Source of the DNA: Pyrolobus sp964613695
GTDB taxonomy: Archaea > Thermoproteota > Thermoprotei_A > Sulfolobales > Pyrodictiaceae
NCBI GenBank assembly: GCA_964613695.1
Contig: CAZTIR010000031.1
Coordinates: forward strand, 1 to 15,547
Length of the DNA: 15,547 bases
Reading direction: 5' to 3'
Shown here: one piece after another, positions 6,245 to 12,864 of the stretch
How the letters are laid out: the number at the start of each line of letters is the position of its first letter
How positions within the stretch are numbered: the stretch's first letter is position 1
Position numbers and translations under genes: made by a program
Notes under the pieces: model-generated
What the model was told of the DNA's origin: nothing
Database searches by the model: none
The model's input: only the letters and a program-made list of their open reading frames with translations

Positions 6245-7527
6245 GCTCCACCGCCCTCTTTGCCCTCTCCTCCAGCCTCCTCACTCTCCTCCTTAACCTC
6301 ACGCTTTACAATCTTGCTCGCAAGGCTTAGAGCCTCCCTCACCCCCTCCTCCGGCCTCAGCTCGAGCATCTCCTTAATCCTCATAGTCTCGCTGTATAGC
6401 TCCATATCGCCGATACGTGCGGTCTCCTCGGCAAGCCTAGCCGTGGCCTCTGCAAGCTCCTCAGCCCTACCACTAATAGCAGCCTCAACGATCTTCTGGG
6501 CGGTGCTGAGTGCGTTAACCTTAGCCGCTACAACCTCGTCGACACGCACCTCCTCCTCGCTCTTGACGACCTTGAGGGTTAGGTCTATCCATGCTGTCAT
6601 CCTCTCGCCGCCCTGCGGCTCATAGTACAACGCCCTGAACCTGGAGACCCTCATAGTGGCCCCGGGTGCGGCCGCGCTCGGGAATACTATCAGCATCCCA
6701 CCAACCGTAACCTGCTCACCCTCACTAACGTCCCCCACCTGGACTATCGCCTTGTTGCCCTTCTTCTCATAGTTGAACCCGTATATCTCCACGTCAACAT
6801 TCCCGAGGAGCTCTATCTCGAGTTTGACATCCTTGGCGACCACCTTAGTGCCTCTCGTCGCATACTCCTCGAGCACCTTCCTAATCTCCTCGCTACTCGA
6901 TATATGCTCGAAGACCCCGCCCGTCTCCTTAGCCAGGTAGAAGAGGAGCTTCTCGTTATACTTGGTGCCTATGCCGATGGCTATTATGGGCGCGCCAAGC
7001 TTCCTAGCCCTCTCGACGATCCTCCTATACTGCTCCGGCCTCTTCGGCCCCCATGTGGGCATGCCGTCAGTCAGTAGGAGGATGCGATAGGAGTAGATGG
7101 CACCATACCTCTTGTTAAGAGTCTCTATCAGGTTCAGCGCCTCTTCGAGCGCACGGCCTATATTCGTGAACGTGCAGTGCTTCGCCTCCTCCACACGCTT
7201 CTTTATAGTCTCGAGGCTGTCCCCGTGGAGGGTGGAGCCGAGGAGTTTGGCTGTACGACAGAACGCTATAACCGCGAAGTGATCCGTGGGTTTGAGAGTC
7301 TTAGTAGCCTCTATCACACCCTCCTTAGCCCTCACTATCTTATTCTCCTTCTTCATCGAGGGGCTCACGTCGAGCAGCACTATGAGGAAGGTTGGTATCC
7401 TCTCAGCCTTCCTACCATAAATCTCGGCTACGAAGCCTACACGCCCACCCTGGGGTATGATAGAATCCCTATCCACCTCGACCACGAGCATTATCGCTCT
7501 TGTAGGCGCTGCCCCTATTCGTGGCAA
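6241..7527 (-). CDS. von Willebrand factor A domain protein (ArnB-like)
   Basis: A 428-residue protein with a vWA domain at about residues 45-230. The metal-ion-dependent adhesion site is intact: D53-V-S55-P-S57, T121 (TFTNIG) and D154 (LLTDG). A beta-rich domain follows (about 230-330), then a helical C-terminal region and a Glu/Gly-rich tail. There is no signal peptide, so it is cytoplasmic. Its neighbour is an FHA protein with coupled translation, as with ArnB and ArnA of Sulfolobus, where phosphorylation changes their binding. TTG 7527 is chosen because a TATA box lies about 43 bp upstream and a GGAG site precedes it. ATG 7491 is an alternative that keeps the whole domain. Confidence 0.92.
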   Translation of the reverse strand: MPRIGAAPTRAIMLVVEVDRDSIIPQGGRVGFVAEIYGRKAERIPTFLIVLLDVSPSMKKENKIVRAKEGVIEATKTLKPTDHFAVIAFCRTAKLLGSTLHGDSLETIKKRVEEAKHCTFTNIGRALEEALNLIETLNKRYGAIYSYRILLLTDGMPTWGPKRPEQYRRIVERARKLGAPIIAIGIGTKYNEKLLFYLAKETGGVFEHISSSEEIRKVLEEYATRGTKVVAKDVKLEIELLGNVDVEIYGFNYEKKGNKAIVQVGDVSEGEQVTVGGMLIVFPSAAAPGATMRVSRFRALYYEPQGGERMTAWIDLTLKVVKSEEEVRVDEVVAAKVNALSTAQKIVEAAISGRAEELAEATARLAEETARIGDMELYSETMRIKEMLELRPEEGVREALSLASKIVKREVKEESEEAGGEGKEGGGA

Positions 7528-7565
7528 GGCTACTTTCTCCTACTTTTCTGGCGGCGCACACACCA

Positions 7566-7573
7566 CTTATATA
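7566..7573 (-). promoter_or_regulatory. TATA box of the vWA-FHA operon
   Basis: The minus strand reads TATATAAG, a near-ideal archaeal TATA box, with purine-rich GGAATCGAG upstream as a possible BRE. A start about 26 nt on, near 7544, leaves a leader of roughly 16 nt to TTG 7527. Confidence 0.6.
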
Positions 7574-7651
7574 CTCGATTCCAGCCCCTCGCGAGGGATT
7601 AACCGCCACGCTATACATGTTTGTTCATTCGCAACAGTTTGCTGCCTAACG

Positions 7652-7659
7652 TTTATTTT
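7652..7659 (+). promoter_or_regulatory. TATA box of the winged-helix regulator
   Basis: TTTATTTT lies about 44 bp upstream of ATG 7699, which places a transcript start near 7681 and gives a leader of about 18 nt. It faces away from the vWA promoter 80 bp to the left, and the space between them is the natural place for an operator. Confidence 0.45.
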
Positions 7660-7698
7660 AGGCCACATTAACGCGTGTTAAGATGGGGCTGTTGAGAG

Positions 7699-8121
7699 AT
7701 GCCTAATCCTCCACTCTCACTCTCCCCACTCGAGTACGTGACACCATCTCAACAACAAGCAAGACAGGAGAACGGAGCAGAGCTAGCTCATGTCGACGAG
7801 AATAGGCTGAAGTGCGTGCTCAAATGCCTACTAGGCCTCAGCGAGGAAGAGGCCCATGTGCTAGCATACCTGCTTCTGCACCCGCAGCCCACCACAGCCA
7901 AGGACATAGCATACTCTGCGAAGAGGAACCAGGAGGTTGTCCGGAGGGCGCTTAGGAAGCTCTACGCCAAGGGCTTGATCAACAGGAGGCCCTTCCCGCT
8001 TAGGAGGGGAGGCCGCGCTTACATATACGAGCCTAAGAAGGAGCTACTCGAGAAACTACACGGGCTATGCAAAGCCGCCTATGATGTGGTCGAGGTCATA
8101 AAGAGTGCTAAGACCGGGTGA
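7699..8121 (+). CDS. Winged-helix DNA-binding regulator (TrmB-like)
   Basis: A 140-residue protein. The first 30 residues are low-complexity (Pro, Ser, Gln). Residues 36-112 form a winged helix: LSEEEAHVLAYLLLHP, the TTAKDIAYSAKRNQEVVRRALRKLYAKGLI recognition unit, and a wing RPFPLRRGGRAYIYEP. A helical tail (113-138) may serve for dimer formation. The pattern resembles the DNA-binding part of TrmB-type regulators without a sugar-binding domain. It diverges from the vWA-FHA genes across 171 bp, so it may regulate them or itself, which is inference from position only. The ATG at 7699 has only a weak ribosome binding site but fits the TATA box. Confidence 0.82.
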   Translation: MPNPPLSLSPLEYVTPSQQQARQENGAELAHVDENRLKCVLKCLLGLSEEEAHVLAYLLLHPQPTTAKDIAYSAKRNQEVVRRALRKLYAKGLINRRPFPLRRGGRAYIYEPKKELLEKLHGLCKAAYDVVEVIKSAKTG

Positions 8122-8187
8122 GGGTCGGGCCGAGGGTACTATCTTCACCCATCAGCCCTAATGCGCCTCCTCATCCCCGGAGATCCG

Positions 8188-8865
8188 CTAGTCTCTCGAG
8201 GAGGGTAGGTATCTTCTAAGCAGCTCGGCGAACACGGGTAGTATACGAGTCTGGACGTAGACCTCTGCAGGCCCCTCAACCTCTACCACGAAACCCTCCC
8301 CACCGAAGAGGAAGCTTTTCCACCCCCCAAACTTCCGTATACGCCATCTAGCGTTAGCATCAAGCGCCACAAAGTGGAAATTATCGACGATTACGCGCTC
8401 CCCCGCTGGCACCGTTATTTTCTCGATTGCGCCGTAGGAGGATAACCATGCAAGCCCCTCACCCTCGAGCTTCAGCCATATGAGCTCGCCCTCAGCCAGC
8501 AAGCCTCTGAGACCCCTCCACGCTACCGTAACGCTCACATCACCCGTGTGCGCCAAGTAGCTCGTGTCTTGCACCACTAGCGGCCTATCGGGTGTTATAC
8601 GGACGTCGAAAATGTCCCCGGGCGTGGCGGGGGCCAGCCAGATTTCCCCACGCCCCTCGGCAACATAGTGGTTTAGGAAGTAGCTCTCGCCGCCAAAGAG
8701 CGCTCTTTTCAGGGAGGTTAGGAACCCCCCGTAACCCTTTGTCTCGATGCGTATCTCGCCCCTCATAACCATCATAGCGCCTGGCTCCGCCCAGATATCC
8801 TCGCCTGGCTCCAGCATTACGCGTAGGACCGTGTATGCAGGTTTGCCTAGATACTCGTACCTCAT
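8188..8865 (-). CDS. AIM24 family protein
   Basis: A 225-residue beta-rich protein of the AIM24 (TIGR00266) family. The typical features are the opening MRYEYLGKPAYTVLRVMLEPGEDIWAEPGAMMVM, the mid-region FLNHYVAEGRGEIWLAPATPGDI, and the end GGWKSFLFGGEGFVVEVEGPAEVYVQTR. The yeast member affects mitochondrial structure, while prokaryotic members have no firm function. There are no membrane segments. ATG 8865 has a strong GAGGGG site 5 nt upstream and a TATA box at the right distance (8903-8910). It is a single-gene unit, convergent with the winged-helix gene across 66 bp. Confidence 0.9.
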   Translation of the reverse strand: MRYEYLGKPAYTVLRVMLEPGEDIWAEPGAMMVMRGEIRIETKGYGGFLTSLKRALFGGESYFLNHYVAEGRGEIWLAPATPGDIFDVRITPDRPLVVQDTSYLAHTGDVSVTVAWRGLRGLLAEGELIWLKLEGEGLAWLSSYGAIEKITVPAGERVIVDNFHFVALDANARWRIRKFGGWKSFLFGGEGFVVEVEGPAEVYVQTRILPVFAELLRRYLPSSRD

Positions 8866-8902
8866 ATTAACCCCTCAATGTTCGTAGCAAGCCCCAGTCA
8901 CA

Positions 8903-8910
8903 TTTATACT
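8903..8910. promoter_or_regulatory. Shared TATA element between the AIM24 and DRG GTPase genes
   Basis: TTTATACT on the plus strand reads AGTATAAA on the minus strand, so it fits a TATA box either way. It predicts starts near 8880 for the AIM24 gene and near 8931 for the GTPase gene. The latter lies downstream of the in-frame ATG codons at 8878 and 8911, which bears on the choice of GTPase start. Confidence 0.5.
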
Positions 8911-8976
8911 ATGAGATGCGGGCTATGCTGGAACAAGGGGCTACCCGCCAAATCGGATTGTGCAGGGTGTCGATGC

Positions 8977-10143
8977 TTGCCCGCAAACCTGCCGCCCGAG
9001 GCTCAGGCAAAGCTCGTGAAGTATAGTGAGGCGAAGACGCTTGAGGAGAAGATCAGGGCTCTAGAGGAGTTTATATCAGCCTGTCCTAAGCACAAGGGCA
9101 CCGAGAACCTCCTCCTATGGGCTAGGAGGAGGCTCGCGGAGCTACGAGAGGAGCTGGAGCGGAGGAGAAGTCAGAAGCGTGGAGGCGGGGGCCCAAAGTT
9201 CTTCGTCGAGAAGAGTGGAGCCGCTCAGATAGTGGTCATTGGGCCGCCTAACACGGGTAAGAGCCTGCTAGTAAAGCGGTTAACGGGCGCCAAGACTAAC
9301 GTAGCGGACTACCCCTTCTCGACGACCATCCCAGTCCCGGGGATGCTGAGTTCCCAGGATATACAGTTACAGCTCGTAGACACACCACCCTTGACGGATG
9401 AGGCGCCCCAGTACGTGCCGCGGGTGGCTGGGCTAGCCCGGAACGCTGACGGCATCATTATAGTGGTGGGGCTCGACGAGGACCCGGTCGAGCAGTACGA
9501 GGATGTTAAGAGGATATTGAAGGAGCATGGCATTCTAGTCGAGAAGCCTAGGGGCATAGTGCGTGTCAGGAAGGGTGGAGGGCCTGGAATCCGTGTACAG
9601 CTCCGCGGGAGAATACTAGACGGTACCATAGCCGACGTGGAGAAGCTTCTAGCAAACTATAGGATCTACTCCGCTACGGTCGAGATAGAGGGTGAGGTTA
9701 CCCTAGACGATATCGAGGAGGCTATATTCAAGCCGATAGAGTATAAGCCGACGCTCGTGCTGGCCAACAAGGTTGATGTACCCGGCGCTGTGAAACGGTA
9801 CAAGATGCTCTACGAGCATCTTAAGGGGCGCGGTGTTAGCCTGATACCCGTCTCGGCCGTACGCGGCTTCAACCTCGACAAGATAGGAGAGGTGATATTC
9901 CGTATGCTCGGCATTATAAGAGTGTACACGAAGCAGCCCAACGGCGAGGTTAGCAAAACTCCTCTCATACTCCGACGGGGGGCTACGGTCGAGGATGCTG
10001 CCCGCAAGATACACAGCGACCTGGTGAAGTACTTCGTGTACGCGAAGGTATGGGGCCCCTCGGCCAAGTACCCGGGCGAGAGAGTCGGGCTCGAGCACGT
10101 CCTTGAGGATGGAGACATTATCGAGATACACGCTAAACGCTAG
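8977..10143 (+). CDS. DRG-family GTPase with C-terminal TGS domain
   Basis: A 388-residue GTPase of the DRG/Obg-related group, linked in other organisms to ribosomes and translation. Visible are a helical, basic N-terminus (residues 5-70), G1 GPPNTGKS (89-96), G3 as DTPP (135-138, not the usual DxxG), G4 NKVD (264-267), G5 SAV (293-295) and a TGS domain (about 315-388). TTG 8977 is chosen because GGTG lies 7 nt upstream, the resulting MPANLPPEAQAK is the usual family beginning, and the TATA box predicts a transcript starting near 8931. Longer in-frame starts (ATG 8911, ATG 8878) would add a cysteine-rich leader. Ribosomal protein genes follow on the same strand. Confidence 0.93.
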   Translation: MPANLPPEAQAKLVKYSEAKTLEEKIRALEEFISACPKHKGTENLLLWARRRLAELREELERRRSQKRGGGGPKFFVEKSGAAQIVVIGPPNTGKSLLVKRLTGAKTNVADYPFSTTIPVPGMLSSQDIQLQLVDTPPLTDEAPQYVPRVAGLARNADGIIIVVGLDEDPVEQYEDVKRILKEHGILVEKPRGIVRVRKGGGPGIRVQLRGRILDGTIADVEKLLANYRIYSATVEIEGEVTLDDIEEAIFKPIEYKPTLVLANKVDVPGAVKRYKMLYEHLKGRGVSLIPVSAVRGFNLDKIGEVIFRMLGIIRVYTKQPNGEVSKTPLILRRGATVEDAARKIHSDLVKYFVYAKVWGPSAKYPGERVGLEHVLEDGDIIEIHAKR

Positions 10144-10192
10144 CACCCCTTATTACACTCGGTGGGGTATGCGGCATTACTCCGGGGGACCC

Positions 10193-10453
10193 GTGAGCGA
10201 GGAGAAGCGCGTGGTTATAGATAGGGACCCGGTGAACGTTATACAGGAGATAGGCTTCCCGGCGGAGGTCATACAGATTATAGGGCGTACGGGGGTCACC
10301 GGCGAGGTTACTCAAGTTCGTGTAAGGGTTCTGGAGGGCAGGGACAAGGGTAGAGTGCTCACCAGGAACGTCTTGGGGCCGGTAAGACTAGGCGATATCC
10401 TCATACTCCGCGAGACCGAGCGTGAGGCGAGGAAGCTGGGCAGAAGGAGGTGA
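10193..10453 (+). CDS. rps28e: Ribosomal protein S28e
   Basis: A small-subunit ribosomal protein of 86 residues, a short OB-like beta barrel near the mRNA exit region. The family hallmark VRVRVLEGRDKGRVLTRNVLGPVRLGDILILRETEREARKL covers the C-terminal half, and FPAEVIQIIGRTGVTGEVTQ precedes it. GTG 10193 gives the usual archaeal length, with a purine-rich GGGGGA just upstream. ATG 10169 (94 residues, GGTG upstream but very close) is possible. The gene lies 49 bp after the DRG GTPase, and its stop merges with the ribosome binding site of L24e. Confidence 0.93.
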   Translation: MSEEKRVVIDRDPVNVIQEIGFPAEVIQIIGRTGVTGEVTQVRVRVLEGRDKGRVLTRNVLGPVRLGDILILRETEREARKLGRRR

Positions 10454-10458
10454 GCACC

Positions 10459-10644
10459 ATGCCCGCGAGGCACGTCTGCCACTACTGCGGGAATCCCATC
10501 GAGCCCGGCACGGGCCTCATGTACGTACTCAAGGATGGCACCATACTCTGGTTCTGCAGCTCCAAGTGCTTCAAGCTCTGGAAGATGGGGCGCGATCCAC
10601 GCCGCCTGAAATGGACTAGGAGGTATACGCCGCTACAGAGGTGA
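10459..10644 (+). CDS. rpl24e: Ribosomal protein L24e
   Basis: A large-subunit ribosomal protein of 61 residues with the four-cysteine zinc site C7-x2-C10 and C33-x3-C37 (HVCHYCGNPIEPGTG and FCSSKCFKLW). ATG 10459 is chosen because GGAGGTGA, which contains the S28e stop codon, sits 5 nt upstream. A GTG at 10450 is inside that site and unlikely. It is between S28e and Ndk, the standard archaeal order. Confidence 0.95.
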   Translation: MPARHVCHYCGNPIEPGTGLMYVLKDGTILWFCSSKCFKLWKMGRDPRRLKWTRRYTPLQR

Positions 10645-10651
10645 GTGTTTA

Positions 10652-11077
10652 ATGGCTGTGCAGCGCACATTCGTCATGATAAAACCGGATGGCGTTAGGA
10701 GGGGATTGATAGGCGAGATAATAGCAAGGTTCGAGCGCAAGGGCTTGAAGATAAAGGCGTTGAAGATGAAGAGGCTTACGCGAGAGGAGGCCGAGAAGCT
10801 CTACGATGTCCATAAGGGCAAGCCGTTCTTCGAGGAGCTCATAAGCTTCATCACAAGCGCGCCTGTCGTCGGCATGGTGCTCGAGGGGGATGAGGCTGTA
10901 GAGGTTGTGAGGCTCATGATAGGCCCGACTGATGGGAGGCGCGCGCCTCCAGGCACGATTAGAGGGGATTACGCGTTAAGCATAGGGGAGAATGTAATCC
11001 ACGCCTCCGACTCGCCCGAGAGGGCCGAGTATGAGATAAGCGTGTTCTTTTCGAAGGAGGAGATAATAGACTGGTAA
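10652..11077 (+). CDS. ndk: Nucleoside diphosphate kinase
   Basis: A 141-residue enzyme that moves the gamma-phosphate from ATP to other nucleoside diphosphates through a phosphohistidine. The active-site run is NVIHASDS with H117 as the phosphorylated residue. K11 (MIKPDGV), the RGLIGEI segment and GPTDGRRAPPGTIRGDYA complete the nucleotide site. The length is typical. ATG 10652 follows GAGGTGA by 6 nt, and the gap from L24e is 7 bp. In many crenarchaea the next gene is the initiation factor IF2; here a tungstate-type transporter follows instead. Confidence 0.97.
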   Translation: MAVQRTFVMIKPDGVRRGLIGEIIARFERKGLKIKALKMKRLTREEAEKLYDVHKGKPFFEELISFITSAPVVGMVLEGDEAVEVVRLMIGPTDGRRAPPGTIRGDYALSIGENVIHASDSPERAEYEISVFFSKEEIIDW

Positions 11078-11101
11078 TGGCAAGAGCTTCCACGCCAGCA
11101 C

Positions 11102-11113
11102 AATATAATTTTA
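11102..11113 (+). promoter_or_regulatory. AT-rich element: TATA box of the tungstate transporter and/or T-rich end of the ndk transcript
   Basis: AATATAATTTTA lies 25 bp after the ndk stop and just before the transporter gene. As a TATA box it would start a nearly leaderless transcript in the 11127-11132 region, favouring GTG 11127 as start codon. The T-rich run could equally act as an archaeal terminator for ndk. The sequence alone does not separate the two. Confidence 0.4.
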
Positions 11114-11117
11114 TTTG

Positions 11118-11167
11118 GTGCGCGCGGTGCGACTCACACGTAGACGTTTCATAGCCCTCATCGGGGC
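11118..11167 (+). CDS. 5' fragment of the tungstate-binding protein: Tat signal peptide, cut by the assembly gap
   Basis: The bases before the gap encode VRAVRLTRRRFIALIG, with a twin-arginine motif (R-R-R-F-I) followed by the start of a hydrophobic core. This is what the export signal of a substrate-binding protein should look like. GTG 11118 and GTG 11127 are both possible starts; the latter gives MRLTRRRF and suits the TATA box. As drawn, this frame is out of step with the body of the gene by one base, but the 100 N are a conventional placeholder. The two parts join in frame if the true gap is a multiple of three. Confidence 0.6.
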
Positions 11168-11267
11168 NNNNNNNNNNNNNNNNNNNNNNNNNNNNNNNNN
11201 NNNNNNNNNNNNNNNNNNNNNNNNNNNNNNNNNNNNNNNNNNNNNNNNNNNNNNNNNNNNNNNNNNN
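11168..11267. other. Assembly gap of 100 N
   Basis: Exactly 100 undetermined bases, the usual stand-in for a gap of unknown size. It falls inside the signal peptide of the binding protein, so the missing DNA probably encodes the hydrophobic core and cleavage site, though a larger loss cannot be excluded. Confidence 0.98.
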
Positions 11268-11283
11268 CCTGCCCGCAGGCGGC

Positions 11284-12138
11284 GTGAAGCGTGTAAGGTT
11301 CTCGACGACCACCAGCCTCTATGAGACCGGGCTACTCGACTATCTGGCATCGCGTTACGAGCGGGTTAGGCGGGGTGTAGACATAGAGTTTATCCCGGTT
11401 GGCACGGGCGCCGCCCTAAGGATAGCCAGCGAGGGTAGCGTGGAGGGGGTGTTCGTCCACGCTCCCAACCTCGAGGCAGAGTACTTGTCTAGGGGCGTGC
11501 TGACGCATCACAAGATACTAGCCTTCAACTACTTCTGTATCGTGGGTCCTCACGAGGATCCGGCTCGTGTCAGGGGAGCCCGGGATGCTATCGACGCGTT
11601 TAGGCGCATATGGCGTGCAGGGGAGGATGGGAGGGCTATCTTCGTCAGCAGGGGTGACAAATCCGGAACCAATATCCGAGAGATGATAATCTGGAGGTTG
11701 GCTGGTCTCGCTCCCGACCCGCGGAGGCAGCGCTGGTACCGTGTAACCGGGGAGGGTATGGCCGAGACGCTCCTCGTGGCCGAGAACCTCGGGGCATATA
11801 CCCTGAGCGATACGGGCACATTCTACAAGTTGAAGCGCGAGGGTAGGCTGCCGCGGCTCGAAATGCTCTATACAGGTGACCCTATCCTCCTCAACATCTA
11901 CTCCGCCTACGTGGTCAAAATGAGGGCCGAGACGAGGGAGGGGAGGGAGGCCGCGATGTTCATAGACTTTATCGCCGAGCACCCGGAGCTTATAAACGAG
12001 TTTGACGGGGGAGTAGGGGTTAGACTGTTCTACGCTGCTGATAGAGAGGTTCTACCCTGGCTCCGTAGAGCGTGGAGTATTATGGCGAGGGGGGAGTGGG
12101 GTAGGCTTTATGAGGTCGTGCCTCGGGGAGGCTCTTGA
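11284..12138 (+). CDS. tupA: Tungstate-type ABC transporter substrate-binding protein (TupA-like), mature part
   Basis: The mature body of an extracellular oxyanion-binding protein, continuing upstream in frame to the gap (the last residues before GTG 11284 read LPAGG). Family marks are RFSTTTSLYETGLLDYL at the start, IPVGTGAALRIASEG, the anion-site segment SRGDKSGTN, and the later YTLSDTGTFYKL. This arrangement matches TupA-type tungstate binders; molybdate or another oxyanion remains possible. Its end overlaps the permease gene by 29 bp. GTG 11284 itself is unlikely to be the true start, because the twin-arginine signal lies just before the gap. Tungsten supply makes sense for a hyperthermophile with tungsten oxidoreductases. 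Confidence 0.86.
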   Translation: MKRVRFSTTTSLYETGLLDYLASRYERVRRGVDIEFIPVGTGAALRIASEGSVEGVFVHAPNLEAEYLSRGVLTHHKILAFNYFCIVGPHEDPARVRGARDAIDAFRRIWRAGEDGRAIFVSRGDKSGTNIREMIIWRLAGLAPDPRRQRWYRVTGEGMAETLLVAENLGAYTLSDTGTFYKLKREGRLPRLEMLYTGDPILLNIYSAYVVKMRAETREGREAAMFIDFIAEHPELINEFDGGVGVRLFYAADREVLPWLRRAWSIMARGEWGRLYEVVPRGGS

Positions 12139-12745
12139 GGATGTCTTCAGGAGTCTTGCTATATCAGGACTGGGCGTGACGCTGGCCACACCCTTCTCGC
12201 TCCTCATAGCCTCGTATATCTCGCTACGCGGTAGACGCGTGTTAGAGAAGATAATTGACTCCCTGGTAGGCATCCCCACTGTACTCGTAGGCCTCCTCAT
12301 GTACTCGTTGTTATGCGGCACCTGCCCCCTCGGGTGGACGGGGCTGCTATACACGCCCCAGGCTATAGCAATCGGCGAGGCCATACTCGTGACGCCAGTG
12401 TACACTGCGATGCTGGTACAGGGCTTCGGGACTAGATTCAAGCCGCTCTACGAGCTGGCCCTGGGGCTCGGCGCCACACGCGCAAGAGCACTATTATTCG
12501 CGTTGAGAGAATCCACTCCGAGCATCCTCGCCGCCAGCATCTCCGCGTACTCTAGGGCTGTTGGCGAGCTTGGAGTGGCACTCCTCGTGGGCGGAGGCAT
12601 CGAAGGCTATACACGCACCGCGACCGTGGCTATCGCGCTCGAAGTTGCACGCGGCGAGTTCGAGTGCGCCCTGGTTATAGGGGGGCTGCTGAGCCTCATA
12701 CTAGCCGTCTTCGCGGCGGCTTCCACGCTGCTTGAGAGGGTTTAG
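12110..12745 (+). CDS. tupB: Tungstate-type ABC transporter permease (TupB-like)
   Basis: A 211-residue inner-membrane protein with about five hydrophobic segments (for example LAISGLGVTLATPFSLLIASYI, SLVGIPTVLVGLLMYSLL and LVIGGLLSLILAVFAAAS). The ATPase-docking loop is seen as ELALGLGATRARALLFALRES, the EAA-type motif, followed by a GxxAxxxxxxxAxSRAVGELGVALLVGG-like stretch usual in oxyanion permeases. ATG 12110 lies 29 bp inside the end of the binding-protein gene, so translation is probably coupled. No ATPase gene follows on this strand; the likely one is at 13472-14155 on the other strand. Confidence 0.88.
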   Translation: MRSCLGEALEDVFRSLAISGLGVTLATPFSLLIASYISLRGRRVLEKIIDSLVGIPTVLVGLLMYSLLCGTCPLGWTGLLYTPQAIAIGEAILVTPVYTAMLVQGFGTRFKPLYELALGLGATRARALLFALRESTPSILAASISAYSRAVGELGVALLVGGGIEGYTRTATVAIALEVARGEFECALVIGGLLSLILAVFAAASTLLERV

Positions 12746-12774
12746 GCTCGGTCGAGGGCCCCTACTCCTCACGA

Positions 12775-12831
12775 CACTCGGGGGAAGGGGAAACTCCTCA
12801 TCGCCGCGGAGTGGAGGCCTCAGCCCGAGTG
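12775..12831. repeat. Nested inverted repeat between convergent genes
   Basis: CACTCGGG (12775-12782) pairs perfectly with CCCGAGTG (12824-12831). Inside, ACTCC (12793-12797) pairs with GGAGT (12808-12812) around a 10-base loop. The two stems are split by an internal loop of 10 and 11 bases. It occupies the middle of the 119-bp gap between the permease and nuclease-like genes, which converge here. No U tract follows on either strand. It may help end transcription or be a small structured RNA. Confidence 0.35.
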
Positions 12832-12864
12832 CCCCCAAGGCTCCTCATAACGCGTCTCGGCACC

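Noticed and set aside
9703..10146. Minus-strand open frames opposite the DRG GTPase
   Set aside because: The plus strand encodes GTPase motifs and a TGS domain through the whole stretch. The opposite frames have no recognisable content.
11115..11324. Open frame read straight across the 100-N gap
   Set aside because: It depends on translating undetermined bases and ends in a frame other than that of the binding protein. The gap size is not real sequence information.
12775..12850. The nested inverted repeat as an H/ACA guide RNA
   Set aside because: The upper stem is only 5 bp, has no GA-type k-turn or k-loop, and no ACA box follows the lower stem at the expected place.
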